The notes below the pieces were generated by a model. It made no database searches, had not been told where the DNA came from, and worked only from the letters and a program-made list of their open reading frames with translations. Positions 1 to 7,869 of a stretch of DNA of 64,000 bases are shown in pieces. Source of the DNA: a virus. Positions within the stretch are counted from its first letter, which is position 1. Each line of letters opens with the position of its first letter. The DNA lies in IMG/VR virus record IMGVR_UViG_3300044797_000098, positions 310,001 through 374,000 of that record. One strand, 5' to 3'. Made by a program: the position numbers and the translations under genes.

Positions 1-61
1 TTATATCACCAAGTTTTTCGATTGATGCTACGAATTGTGAGGTTTTAGTTAGTAAATCCAT
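1..61 (-). CDS. Partial small protein (N-terminus only)
   Basis: The frame starts at the ATG 61-59 and runs off the left edge of the window, giving about 20 residues beginning MDLLTKTSQFVASIEK. It follows the metallophosphoesterase gene on the same strand with an 18-nt gap, so it is probably the next gene of that operon. Too little is present to assign a function. Confidence 0.45.
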   Translation of the reverse strand, partial: MDLLTKTSQFVASIEKLGDI

Positions 62-79
62 TAGTAAAATACTGAATTA

Positions 80-742
80 TTAGATATCGATTACTCTCAC
101 TGGATTGACAACTTCGTATTTGGCATTCAAAATTGCACAATTAGCGAATACGATATCGTTAATTACTTTAACCCCGCTGCTTGGATGACAATGCCCGAAA
201 AGATGAGCCTTCAATGATTTTAATTGTTGGATGCGTTTTGCAAGCATTTCGCATCCGATATTACGAATAATCTCTTCTCCAAACCAAACCTCTCCTGTTG
301 GAACCCGATCGAGAATGTCATATGGCGGTGAATGTGTTATGAGTATATCAACATCATTAGGGATAGCATTCCATCTTTTTGCAATATCTTCACCTCTCGA
401 AGCCATGAACCAATACTCACCATATGCAGGTGTCCAAGGCGAACCATAAAACTTTACTCCATCAATTACATCTTCGTTATCTTCCAGATATGTGATGCCA
501 GCATCTTGTAAGTATGCCAGAGCCGTATCACGATAGTATGATTGTGCTTGGAACCGATCATGATTACCGAATATGACATACTTCTTTTTATGAGGAAGTT
601 CTCCCATCCATTCTGCAAAATCATTCATAATTTTTAATTGACCGCTAATGGTAATATCACCACAACACACCGCAACATCTCCATCGGGAACATCAATACC
701 CCTATGATGTCCATGCATATCTGAAAAACTACATATTCTCAT
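80..742 (-). CDS. Calcineurin-like metallophosphoesterase
   Basis: The protein has 220 residues. The ordered metal-binding motifs of the metallophosphoesterase fold are all visible: D-x-H near the N-terminus (SDMHGHH), GD (CGDIT), GNHD (FGNHDRF), a central histidine (THSPP) and GHCH near the C-terminus. Such enzymes hydrolyse phosphomonoesters or phosphodiesters with a di-metal centre. The substrate cannot be read from the sequence. It has no signal peptide, so it should act in the host cytoplasm. Its ATG overlaps the stop codon of the upstream endonuclease gene (TAATG), so the two are translationally coupled. A second, diverged metallophosphoesterase is encoded at 24379-25179. Confidence 0.85.
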   Translation of the reverse strand: MRICSFSDMHGHHRGIDVPDGDVAVCCGDITISGQLKIMNDFAEWMGELPHKKKYVIFGNHDRFQAQSYYRDTALAYLQDAGITYLEDNEDVIDGVKFYGSPWTPAYGEYWFMASRGEDIAKRWNAIPNDVDILITHSPPYDILDRVPTGEVWFGEEIIRNIGCEMLAKRIQQLKSLKAHLFGHCHPSSGVKVINDIVFANCAILNAKYEVVNPVRVIDI

Positions 743-1416
743 TATACACCAAAAAACATTTTTATTTTTTCAATAATTTCATTACGAAACTCTAACGTTA
801 TTTTTTTCCATTTTATGCGTAAAATAATCCAACCATTATCTATTAAAAATCTATCTTTCTTTTCATCTGAAAGCTTTCGTTCTAATATTTCGTGTTGTTT
901 TCCGTCAATTTCCATCGCTAATTTTTTATCTATATTGGCAAAATCAATAAACCATTTCCCTACTTTGTATTCACGTTGATATGAAACATTAAGTTCGTCC
1001 AACATAGATATAATATATTTTTCTGGGTAGGATGGTTCTATTTTAGATCTTGATGTCCATCCAGTATGGGTTCCATTAGCCACACGTTCTTTGGCTTTAA
1101 TTGAAAGACGTTTTCTAGTTTCTGGGTTTGTAGGAGCTTGTGATTTACACTTGGTAGAGCAGTATTGTTGTGTTTTTCTATGTTTAATAACGAAGACTTT
1201 ATTACAAAATAAACAGTTTCTTTCTTGTTTTGGTTTCTGCAACGCTAATGATGTTTTTAATTTGGATGAATCTGTATGTCGTAAGTTAGAAAAATATGTA
1301 TTAGAACATCCTAATGAACATGTTGTTTTCTCTTTCGGACTACCTTGTGTAGTAGTAAATACTTTATCGCAGACTGGACAGTTTTTATTTATTAATTTAT
1401 ATTTTCTTACACCCAT
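742..1416 (-). CDS. Zinc-finger VSR/DUF559-like endonuclease, probably a homing nuclease
   Basis: The start at 1416 (MGVRKYKLINKN) is preferred over an upstream ATG because a terminator hairpin lies at 1439-1468. The 224-residue protein has two N-terminal cysteine clusters (CPVCDK, then CSLGC; CLFCNK, then CSTKC) resembling zinc fingers. Its C-terminal half looks like a VSR/DUF559-type PD-(D/E)xK fold: SYPEKYI at the start, then FIDFAN and MEIDGKQHE, then a DRFLIDNGW helix and an ILRIKW strand. Nucleases of this fold occur as free-standing homing endonucleases in phages. The fold call is from motif recognition. The homing role is inferred from that knowledge and from the many other homing genes in this window. 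Confidence 0.7.
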   Translation of the reverse strand: MGVRKYKLINKNCPVCDKVFTTTQGSPKEKTTCSLGCSNTYFSNLRHTDSSKLKTSLALQKPKQERNCLFCNKVFVIKHRKTQQYCSTKCKSQAPTNPETRKRLSIKAKERVANGTHTGWTSRSKIEPSYPEKYIISMLDELNVSYQREYKVGKWFIDFANIDKKLAMEIDGKQHEILERKLSDEKKDRFLIDNGWIILRIKWKKITLEFRNEIIEKIKMFFGV

Positions 1417-1438
1417 TAATTCCAATATAGTATAAAAA

Positions 1439-1468
1439 CTCACCCAGCATTTTGACATACTGGGTGAG
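1439..1468 (-). terminator. Rho-independent terminator
   Basis: A perfect 9-bp stem (CTCACCCAG with CTGGGTGAG, 12-nt loop) is followed on the minus strand by TTTTTATAC. It would end transcripts from the 1526-1867 gene just before the endonuclease gene. Confidence 0.75.
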
Positions 1469-1525
1469 CAGACCAACGAACAACACAACTAACAACGAAA
1501 GGAAACAAACAATGAAACGAACGAA

Positions 1526-1867
1526 TTAAACTTTTGGAAGATTAATCTTCGATGCTACCCATTGATAGATAGTTTCGAATGATTGAACTGGGCAGAAAAA
1601 CAAGTTTTGAAGAAAGGCTTCGAGATATTGTAATTTATTTGGCATGAATGGTGTTTTATCGATGAACAATGATTTTAGTGTAAGTGCAACACCGAGACAA
1701 CCACCAACGAGAAAATATAAACCTGTGTGGAACAATACACCAAACGCTCCACCAAGAACAACTACTGCATGGGCAAGCAACCAAGGAATTGGTTTTGAGC
1801 GATCTACCATGAAAAATACATAAACTGCGTATAATGCAAGGAAAACGAAGTGAAGGATGTTAGGCAT
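1526..1867 (-). CDS. Small integral membrane protein
   Basis: The 113-residue protein has at least three hydrophobic stretches: residues ~3-20 (HFVFLALYAVYVFFMV), ~28-48 and ~50-66 (glycine-rich). These are predicted membrane segments. A ribosome-binding site (AGGGAG) lies 8 nt before the ATG at 1867. The family is not recognised. It is the last gene before the terminator at 1439-1468 and lies downstream of the DUF444-like gene, so both may share a transcript. Confidence 0.65.
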   Translation of the reverse strand: MPNILHFVFLALYAVYVFFMVDRSKPIPWLLAHAVVVLGGAFGVLFHTGLYFLVGGCLGVALTLKSLFIDKTPFMPNKLQYLEAFLQNLFFCPVQSFETIYQWVASKINLPKV

Positions 1868-1936
1868 TGATTTGACTCCCTGTATATTTTGGGATTAGTC
1901 CCAGATTACTAATGTATGCAGGATTATGCCTATTTA

Positions 1937-3031
1937 CTATTGCCCTTTTTTAAAGAATGACTTTATACAAGGCAATATATCATCATCAGATCCGATTGTT
2001 GCGACATTGATTTGATCATTATCCCCGAAGTCTTTTTCGAGATATCTGGCAAAATCACCGCTACCAGCATTGGTTTTTGTTTCACCAAAATTGAACGCAT
2101 TACAATTTGGCAAAATACGATCTCTTAATAATTGACCACACAAACGATTGTCTTCATCACTAAAATTATCTCCATCACCCCCAGCGAATACATAAGAATT
2201 ATATTCCGAAAACGGAAACTCTTCTTCAAGTAATTTCGCTACCAATTTGAATGCGGAAGATATTTGAGTTCCGCCGGAGGAATTGATTTTGAAAAAATCA
2301 TCGCGTTCAACAACCTTGGCTTTCGTGTCATGAATAATAAAAATACTTTCGATGTTTTTATATGTTTTACCGAGAATGAGATCAATCCAAAAACATATTT
2401 TTTGAAACCTTTGACGGGCCTCATCACTCATGGAACCGCTACAATCGAGAGTGTATGCGATGAAACAAGATGTTTCTGGTTTAGGCTGAACACTGGAAGT
2501 TTTATATCTCACATCTTTTCTAATAGGAATTACAATCGATGTGTCTGGTGAATAAATGCCAGACGCAATAGATCTCTGCAATGCGTTTTTATATGTTCTT
2601 TTAAAATTCCGAATGACGCCGTTGTCTCCAACTTTATTGTATTTTGCTTTTTCTGAATTGACCCCGCCTTTACCTTTTGGTAAAAGATCGGGTAATTGTA
2701 ATTCCTCTCGGATCATGTCTGCCAATTCATCCCTATCAAACTCAATGTATGAATGCTCTCCTTCATCATCCCCGGCCTCTTTACCGCCTTTTCCTTTGCC
2801 TTTACCTTGTCCGGGCATCGGATCGCCGATTTCTCCATCACCGCTTCCAGCCCCACCATTCTGCCCGCCAAACGAAAATCTCGGTAAGTCAATGCTTGCT
2901 AACGGCACTTTAATAATTTTGCCTGAAACTTGTGCTGTCATAGCGTCTGATGTAGCAAACTTTTTGAGATCTTTTCGAACTTTACCTTTAATAATCGAGT
3001 GAAACCGATCAACATCATTACCGATTTTCAT
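1937..3031 (-). CDS. DUF444 (YeaH/YhbH-like) VWA-domain protein
   Basis: The 364-residue protein has a Gly/Lys-rich low-complexity stretch (residues ~55-90) and a von Willebrand A-like C-terminal half. The metal-ion-dependent adhesion site is DCSGSMS (D196), followed by SSGGTQISSAF and a late FNFGETKTNAGSG segment. This layout matches DUF444 proteins such as E. coli YeaH and Bacillus YhbH, which in bacteria lie beside the PrkA kinase and SpoVR genes. No such partners are seen here. Family assignment is from motifs and architecture; the phage function is unknown. It has its own promoter at 3056-3084, and an AAAGG ribosome-binding site precedes the ATG. Confidence 0.75.
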   Translation of the reverse strand: MKIGNDVDRFHSIIKGKVRKDLKKFATSDAMTAQVSGKIIKVPLASIDLPRFSFGGQNGGAGSGDGEIGDPMPGQGKGKGKGGKEAGDDEGEHSYIEFDRDELADMIREELQLPDLLPKGKGGVNSEKAKYNKVGDNGVIRNFKRTYKNALQRSIASGIYSPDTSIVIPIRKDVRYKTSSVQPKPETSCFIAYTLDCSGSMSDEARQRFQKICFWIDLILGKTYKNIESIFIIHDTKAKVVERDDFFKINSSGGTQISSAFKLVAKLLEEEFPFSEYNSYVFAGGDGDNFSDEDNRLCGQLLRDRILPNCNAFNFGETKTNAGSGDFARYLEKDFGDNDQINVATIGSDDDILPCIKSFFKKGQ

Positions 3032-3055
3032 AGCAGCATCCTTTGGTTAAATGCT

Positions 3056-3084
3056 ATAATAATCACCGCCAGCCAACCTGTCAA
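3056..3084 (-). promoter_or_regulatory. Sigma70-type promoter for the DUF444-like gene
   Basis: TTGACA (3084-3079), a 17-nt spacer and TATTAT (3061-3056) lie about 25 nt upstream of the ATG at 3031. Confidence 0.8.
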
Positions 3085-3097
3085 GGCTTACATTGTC

Positions 3098-3427
3098 CTA
3101 CATCAGCAACTGATATTTATCCCATTCTTCTTGTGGTAAAAACACATACCCATCATTTTGTAATTCTTTATCAAGCAAGTTCTGTAAATCTACTAGTGAG
3201 TTAGAATAATCCCTGTGCCCGCCAAACACTGTTATACCTTCATTTGGCCAAACAACTCTTCCCTCATATGAAAATCCACTTAAATGCCCGTCAGGATTCG
3301 GCGATACCCAACACAATGTCGTTCTCATATTTTTATTTTTTCTATACCTAATATGATATCTTCGCCATCTTACAATTCCCCTGATTTCTTCGGGTGTCCA
3401 AGGCGACACTAATTTTGTTATATCCAT
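3098..3427 (-). CDS. Family A paralogue 1 (SPW domain, DKYQLLM tail)
   Basis: The 109-residue protein begins MDITKLVSPW. The ATG at 3427 is preferred to the GTG two codons earlier because the other family A members start 2-6 residues before their SPW/TPY motif. The C-terminal block reads DKELQNDGYVFLPQEEWDKY and ends in QLLM. It is the last and longest of six tandem copies and ends just before the promoter of the DUF444-like gene. No known domain is recognised. Confidence 0.7.
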   Translation of the reverse strand: MDITKLVSPWTPEEIRGIVRWRRYHIRYRKNKNMRTTLCWVSPNPDGHLSGFSYEGRVVWPNEGITVFGGHRDYSNSLVDLQNLLDKELQNDGYVFLPQEEWDKYQLLM

Positions 3428-3429
3428 AA

Positions 3430-3660
3430 TCACACCAGCAACCTATACTTATCAAACCCATCTTCCGAAGAACACAATTTATACCCGGCACTTATTAGTT
3501 CCCTATCTATACTACCCATAACAATCCAAAACTCATGATTGGAATTATGCCCCACAATATGTTCTGCTCGAATGATATTATTTAACGATATTCTGTAATA
3601 TCGCGTGTAATAGTCAAACTTTCGTGCTCGCCAAGGTGATAGTATATAACTTTCTTTCAT
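3430..3660 (-). CDS. Family A paralogue 2 (short)
   Basis: This 76-residue protein starts MKESYILSPWRARKFDYY and ends DGFDKYRLLV. It lacks about 30 residues of the central part seen in its neighbours, although both ends are conserved. Its ATG overlaps the stop of the next gene by 4 nt. Function unknown. Confidence 0.65.
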   Translation of the reverse strand: MKESYILSPWRARKFDYYTRYYRISLNNIIRAEHIVGHNSNHEFWIVMGSIDRELISAGYKLCSSEDGFDKYRLLV

Positions 3661-3971
3661 ATCAATAACGAATACTTATCCCATTGTTCCTGATCGCATA
3701 ATATATAACCAAGATCAGTTAGTTCTTTATCAATCAGATTCTGTCCCTCTTGTATAGAGGAAAAATCAATCATCCTATTATGAGATGAGCGTATTATATA
3801 ATGTATCGCACGACTAAATGATTTATCAAAACCGTAATAAGCCACCCACGCACCCCACAACTCTGGCTGTAAATCGTTTCCACCAACTCTCCATCTAACA
3901 AAAATATTTGCATCGATCTGTTGTTCATCAACAAAAACTGACCAAGGTGATAGTAATTTACTTTCTTTCAT
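3657..3971 (-). CDS. Family A paralogue 3
   Basis: The 104-residue protein starts MKESKLLSPWSVFVDEQQ and ends DKELTDLGYILCDQEQWDKY-SLLI. It shares the first residues almost exactly with paralogue 2 (MKES-x-LSPW) and the last block with paralogue 1, so exchange between copies is likely. Both gene junctions are ATGA overlaps. Confidence 0.7.
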   Translation of the reverse strand: MKESKLLSPWSVFVDEQQIDANIFVRWRVGGNDLQPELWGAWVAYYGFDKSFSRAIHYIIRSSHNRMIDFSSIQEGQNLIDKELTDLGYILCDQEQWDKYSLLI

Positions 3972-4231
3972 ATCAACAACACCTGCTCTTCTGTCAAAAG
4001 AATATAATCATTATTGACTAACATTTTATCCATGCTCGTCATTGCGCTTTCCATTGTATTGAAAATCCTTCTATCGTGGTATTTTTGATTGAACTTATCA
4101 CCTATATAGGTATGAGACCACTCGTTAGAGACTAATTCATATACTAATCCAATACACACGTTATCCAACGAATATCTTGCATAACTATCATCTAATTTAT
4201 AATAGGGTGTTAGACATTTTCCTTTATTCAT
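3968..4231 (-). CDS. Family A paralogue 4 (TPY type)
   Basis: The 87-residue protein starts MNKGKCLTPYYKLDDSYARY and ends MDKMLVNNDYILLTEEQ-VLLI. It is closest to paralogue 5: both have EWxHx(S/T) in the middle, an F(N/D)T(M/K)E(S/G)A segment and the LLTEEQ ending. Function unknown. Confidence 0.7.
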   Translation of the reverse strand: MNKGKCLTPYYKLDDSYARYSLDNVCIGLVYELVSNEWSHTYIGDKFNQKYHDRRIFNTMESAMTSMDKMLVNNDYILLTEEQVLLI

Positions 4232-4476
4232 TAGATTAATAACATTTGTTCTTCTGTCAAAAGAATATAACCTTTATTCACAAGCAATGTATCCATACTT
4301 GTAATCGCGCCTTCTTTTGTGTCAAAATATCTTTGCTTCTCAGTATAAAATGAATGCGTCCATTCTTTACCTATTGTTTGATACACTACACAAACAAAAC
4401 TATAATTTTCTAAATTGCGTCTGCGATGATATCCATCTATCGAACTATATGGCGTGAGGTATCTGGATTTGTCCAT
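4231..4476 (-). CDS. Family A paralogue 5 (TPY type)
   Basis: The 81-residue protein starts MDKSRYLTPYSSIDGYHRRR and ends LLVNKGYILLTEEQ-MLLI. Its high similarity to paralogue 4 over the final 35 residues, at both protein and DNA level, points to a recent duplication. Confidence 0.7.
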   Translation of the reverse strand: MDKSRYLTPYSSIDGYHRRRNLENYSFVCVVYQTIGKEWTHSFYTEKQRYFDTKEGAITSMDTLLVNKGYILLTEEQMLLI

Positions 4477-4477
4477 T

Positions 4478-4768
4478 TTATATTAACAATGCTTGTTCTT
4501 CTGTCAGAATGACATAACCAAGTTTAATTAGATTCTTATCTAAATCTACCATTGCTTCTCGTAATGAATAATATTGTTTATGTCTACAAGGTGTTATAAA
4601 CCAGTATTTTCCTATGTCAAACTTTGTCGAATATAATATATGCCCATCATATATTGGATCTAATTCTTTTCCTGATAAAAACCTACGAATATATCTATGC
4701 GTATCGAGCTTTTTATCAAGTGAAAATTGAACTTTTTCATATGGCAACAAGTATTTAGAACGACTCAT
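4478..4768 (-). CDS. Family A paralogue 6
   Basis: The start MSRSKYLLPYEKV at 4768 is chosen to match the MDKSRYLTPY start of paralogue 5. The 96-residue product ends LDKNLIKLGYVILTEEQ-ALLI. Its first 14 nt overlap the end of the 4755-4973 gene in another frame. It is the first gene of the array in transcription order. Confidence 0.7.
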   Translation of the reverse strand: MSRSKYLLPYEKVQFSLDKKLDTHRYIRRFLSGKELDPIYDGHILYSTKFDIGKYWFITPCRHKQYYSLREAMVDLDKNLIKLGYVILTEEQALLI

Positions 4769-4973
4769 CTGTTTCAATAACCTTTTTTAATTCAATCTTT
4801 GCCAACCATTCTTTTTGCCAAGATTTTGTTTCTTCAATGTATTGTAATGCTTCTTCTTTTGAATCGAAGTGTTTCGTTCTGGCAGTTCGATCGTCAAGAT
4901 CATTTGTTATATTGCCAAGACTATCTGGAAGCCAACATATAAAATATACTTTATAGTAAGTTTTAGTATCCAT
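4755..4973 (-). CDS. Small acidic hypothetical protein
   Basis: The 72-residue protein (MDTKTYYKVYFICWLPDS) contains HFDSKEEALQYIEETKSW. The SKEEA-x-x-x-E helix recalls the TKEEAMAVCERH block of family E at 52.8-55.9 kb. It has no family tail. It overlaps its neighbours by 11-14 nt, consistent with coupled translation. Confidence 0.6.
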   Translation of the reverse strand: MDTKTYYKVYFICWLPDSLGNITNDLDDRTARTKHFDSKEEALQYIEETKSWQKEWLAKIELKKVIETDESF

Positions 4974-5220
4974 AGTATTCTGCTGTTGCCTCTTTACACA
5001 TAGTTATATAATTCGCCATATGCGTTAGCGCTTCTTCCAAGCCAATACATCCGTCGAAGTCATCACCAACTTCCATTCCGCATTCGGTTTTACCATCGAT
5101 ATCCAACCGAAGATACCCGCCACGGTATCTAATATAAATATCGTGGTCATCAACTGTTTTTCCTTCCCATTGTGATGGGCAACCAAAACAAGTCTGTTTT
5201 ATTGTTTTTATTTGATACAT
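4963..5220 (-). CDS. Hypothetical protein with N-terminal CxxC
   Basis: The 85-residue protein has CFGC near the N-terminus, a predicted beta-strand region (DIYIRYRGGYLRLDID) and an acidic centre with an alpha-helical end containing the EEALTHMANYI helix. No family is recognised. It overlaps the genes on both sides. Confidence 0.55.
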   Translation of the reverse strand: MYQIKTIKQTCFGCPSQWEGKTVDDHDIYIRYRGGYLRLDIDGKTECGMEVGDDFDGCIGLEEALTHMANYITMCKEATAEYYGY

Positions 5221-5522
5221 TCTGTTTTAATCTCCGTGTATAATTTATCGTATTCTTTTCCGAATACCTTTTTTGCTTCGCCAATCAATAACTCCAAAAA
5301 CTTTTCTTCATCCTTTGGTTTTGCCACGGTATGTTTGTTTTTAGTTATATGCTGGATGAACCGCTCTTGTTCAATAATAAATCTAAATACCGCATCAACT
5401 GCAAACTTATTTTTTTGTTCTTCGAGATTGGAACGAAACTGTTCCAATGATATTTTACGATTGTAAAAATAGTTTTCTCGATGAAGAACTATATCAATGG
5501 GGTCTGCTCCGCCTTGTTTCAT
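5208..5522 (-). CDS. Hypothetical helical protein
   Basis: The start MKQGGADPIDIVLHREN at 5522 is chosen because its ATG overlaps the stop of the 59-residue gene upstream (ATGA). The 104-residue product is charged and predicted mostly helical, with no recognised domain. Confidence 0.6.
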   Translation of the reverse strand: MKQGGADPIDIVLHRENYFYNRKISLEQFRSNLEEQKNKFAVDAVFRFIIEQERFIQHITKNKHTVAKPKDEEKFLELLIGEAKKVFGKEYDKLYTEIKTECIK

Positions 5523-5698
5523 TTGTGTTCGGGGCAAAATGCTTTGATTACTTTGGCATCTTCCATATCAAGTTTCCAACCAGCATCATACAACGCTTTA
5601 ATTAGATCTCCCCAAGTTTCCTCAAACTGATCGAATCCAATTGATTGACATAATTTGCAGCCATCATGATCGCATACGACATTTATATGTATTGCCAT
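5519..5698 (-). CDS. Small zinc-finger-like protein (59 residues)
   Basis: The reading frame starts at the ATG 5698-5696 (MAIHINVVCDHDGCKLCQ) and ends with AFCPEHK. Cysteines and a histidine are spaced C-x4-C-x2-C near the start and C-x2-H at the end, a plausible zinc site. It fits exactly between its neighbours: the stop of the upstream gene is 2 nt away, and its own stop overlaps the next ATG as ATGA. That packing is the main support. Confidence 0.65.
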   Translation of the reverse strand: MAIHINVVCDHDGCKLCQSIGFDQFEETWGDLIKALYDAGWKLDMEDAKVIKAFCPEHK

Positions 5699-5699
5699 C

Positions 5700-6218
5700 T
5701 TATACTCCGAGATATTCGTTCAACATAGTATCAATTTGCAATTTGACAAAAGAATCACTAATTAATTCTGCTGGTAAATCATAACCTTGGAATGGATTCA
5801 TCCATAAATATATTGCAGAATGAAAATTGTAATCGACTATTTCTTTCCAATTAGCAACAACATCAAAACTTGGATTTATTCTTTTATTAGCATAACATTG
5901 CGCCAAGTATGCTTTCTTTTCATAATTGGCACGAAACAAAAATGGAAACGGCAAAAGGTATAAAAACGAATAGAATATGTTCCTGCTACGATCCATTACA
6001 TGAACGCTCTCATGCAATATTCTGGCTGGGTCTTGTTCAACTTGGTCGAGTGATACCACATAAATTGTATTTCCGATTGTTGTCCAATAATTGGTCATAA
6101 ATGCATTTGTTTGCCAAAACATTATTGCTGCAATGGCTTTCATGAACCACGAAGATTTTTTCTCAACTATATTCACTTGTGGGAAGTGTTCCTTCACAAT
6201 ATTAACTATTGATGCCAT
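5700..6218 (-). CDS. Putative HExxH zinc peptidase-like protein
   Basis: The 172-residue protein contains ILHESVHVMDR, a typical zincin HExxH motif, at about residues 87-97. A hydrophobic segment (FYSFLYLLPFPFLF) follows, and an acidic PAELISDSF near the C-terminus could supply the third zinc ligand or glutamate. It may be membrane associated. Metallopeptidase activity is inferred from the motif alone. Confidence 0.6.
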   Translation of the reverse strand: MASIVNIVKEHFPQVNIVEKKSSWFMKAIAAIMFWQTNAFMTNYWTTIGNTIYVVSLDQVEQDPARILHESVHVMDRSRNIFYSFLYLLPFPFLFRANYEKKAYLAQCYANKRINPSFDVVANWKEIVDYNFHSAIYLWMNPFQGYDLPAELISDSFVKLQIDTMLNEYLGV

Positions 6219-6229
6219 AATAGTTTCCT

Positions 6230-6619
6230 TTATTTCAATATCTCTAATCTATCCACATTAGAAAACTTCTTTAAATCTTCTAAATCAATTTTAAATCTTG
6301 CTGTTTTATTCATTGTATAATGGTCTTCAATATATGGTATTTCGCTATTATCTAATTCTTGTCTAATATAAGGAAGCATCTGATCATATACGCTGGTTCT
6401 TTCATGAGGCGGGTAATTACCAGAATATGATGATACAATAAAATCATCAACAACTATTTCTTTTCTACCTGATTTTATCGCAGACTTGCAACTATCGAAT
6501 ATATTTTTCCACATCACGCGAATAAAATTAGCAACGAACTTATTATCGATATAAGCATACTCGTATTTGGTTTCGGAAAATATCTTTATTAATTCTAATT
6601 TAGCGTCTCTTTTTTCCAC
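6230..6619 (-). CDS. Hypothetical protein
   Basis: The 129-residue charged protein (MEKRDAKLELIKIFSETKYE) has a VDDFIVSSYSGNYPPHERT segment. No known domain is recognised. It is followed 11 nt later by the HExxH gene on the same strand. Confidence 0.55.
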   Translation of the reverse strand: MEKRDAKLELIKIFSETKYEYAYIDNKFVANFIRVMWKNIFDSCKSAIKSGRKEIVVDDFIVSSYSGNYPPHERTSVYDQMLPYIRQELDNSEIPYIEDHYTMNKTARFKIDLEDLKKFSNVDRLEILK

Positions 6620-6620
6620 A

Positions 6621-6938
6621 TTATCCTAATATAAAAAATATCTTACTATCCTTTACGCATAATTTATATAATTTATTTTTTGGTAATTTAGATTTCTTCA
6701 CAATAGAATTAATAATCGCCATCGCAATTTTCAATTCCTCATCTGGAAGAAAAAAATTATTCGTTTTATATCTTAATATTTTTTCTTTATTATGAGGGTA
6801 TTCAAGACTTGGATTATAGCAAACTGCTTCAATTATTAATGATTTACCACGAATGAACTCTAAATTAAGCACACGAAACTCGAAGCGCTGCTTCTGGTAG
6901 CGACATTCGCCAGATGATGCTGTGCTCGGTGAGTTCAT
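6621..6938 (-). CDS. Hypothetical protein
   Basis: The 105-residue protein has a basic C-terminal half (SIVKKSKLPKNKLYKLCVK). The N-terminal dozen residues (MNSPSTASSGEC) are unlike the rest, so the true start could be internal. No ribosome-binding site decides this. Function unknown. Confidence 0.5.
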   Translation of the reverse strand: MNSPSTASSGECRYQKQRFEFRVLNLEFIRGKSLIIEAVCYNPSLEYPHNKEKILRYKTNNFFLPDEELKIAMAIINSIVKKSKLPKNKLYKLCVKDSKIFFILG

Positions 6939-6959
6939 AATAATTATGCCATTTTATTG

Positions 6960-7003
6960 TTAGTAATTAACTTTATTTTACTTAGTAATTAACTTTATTT
7001 TAC
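6960..7003. repeat. Tandem 22-bp duplication at a gene 3' end
   Basis: Two perfect adjacent copies of a 22-bp unit (TTAGTAATTAACTTTATTTT followed by AC) cover 6960-6981 and 6982-7003. The stop codon of the NRDE gene (6980-6978) lies in the first copy and its last codons in the second. Confidence 0.9.
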
Positions 7004-7859
7004 TTAGACATTTATCTAAGAACTCTAATGCAGCGAATGGTGAGGCCGTTTCTTCCTTGTCCTCATCCTCATCGTCTATTTCTTCTGAAACTTGTTTTTC
7101 ATTTGAGTTTCTGAAAAGATCGATGTAATCTTTGTATTTTGGAATACTTGGTTCATCTGGCTTTCTTGGCAATCGTTGTATGGTTCTATCATAGAGTTTA
7201 TATCTTGCTAATCCTTGTTCTGAAAAGGCTAATATAGACGATGATTTTGTGCATACACCAGTGATTTTGTCATCTTTTTTAGATGGTTTTATTCTTAAAT
7301 AATCTTTATTTGCAAGAGTTCTTTTTAATATTTTGTAATATGCAAGCCAATCTTTATCTGTGATTGCATCAAGTTTAGAATGGACATATTGATTTTTTGC
7401 TGGTATTCTACTAAATACCATATCATTTGATATGACATGCACCCCATGAGTTAATTCTTTTATTACCATTGAATGCAAAATATATGAATGTGCTATGAAA
7501 ACTTTATCCTGATTCCCGAATATTAAATTGAAACCGTTATACAACAACGGATCAATTTCTTCAACGAACTGAATAAGATCATTAAGCTTTGTGGATTTCA
7601 ACGCTTCCATTACAATTTTACCGCGAGTTTCTAATACCGGATTTGTATTACCTTGGTTAGTTATTCCAACGAATAAGGAATGACCATTTACCGCAAGCCA
7701 AGTTCCACCTTTTAATTCGTCTCTTCCGCCCATAATCAACGGGTTTGTTGATAGTAATTGAACACCGGATGATGGGCGTGCAATATCTTCATCCCGATTG
7801 GACGCGATTACGAGCGGAAAACCTTTGTAGTGATGATTTATTACTATGATGGAACACAT
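6978..7859 (-). CDS. NRDE-family (TANGO2-like) protein
   Basis: The 293-residue protein starts MCSIIVI and carries ASNRDEDIARPS and GGTWLAVN. This is the hallmark N-x-x-NRDE-x-x-RP and GGTW pattern of the NRDE/TANGO2 family. Cys2 is the expected N-terminal nucleophile of its NTN-hydrolase-like fold. The final ~40 residues are strongly acidic (EEIDDEDEDKEE). The family is found in bacteria, eukaryotes and some viruses; its biochemical role is not settled. A tandem 22-bp duplication has altered the C-terminal codons. Confidence 0.8.
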   Translation of the reverse strand: MCSIIVINHHYKGFPLVIASNRDEDIARPSSGVQLLSTNPLIMGGRDELKGGTWLAVNGHSLFVGITNQGNTNPVLETRGKIVMEALKSTKLNDLIQFVEEIDPLLYNGFNLIFGNQDKVFIAHSYILHSMVIKELTHGVHVISNDMVFSRIPAKNQYVHSKLDAITDKDWLAYYKILKRTLANKDYLRIKPSKKDDKITGVCTKSSSILAFSEQGLARYKLYDRTIQRLPRKPDEPSIPKYKDYIDLFRNSNEKQVSEEIDDEDEDKEETASPFAALEFLDKCLSKIKLITK

Positions 7860-7869
7860 TATGTTCGGA

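Noticed and set aside
2556-3002. Plus-strand ORF of 148 codons
   Set aside because: It lies within the DUF444-like gene and reflects that gene's Gly/Lys-rich repeats read in reverse (Pro/Leu-rich).
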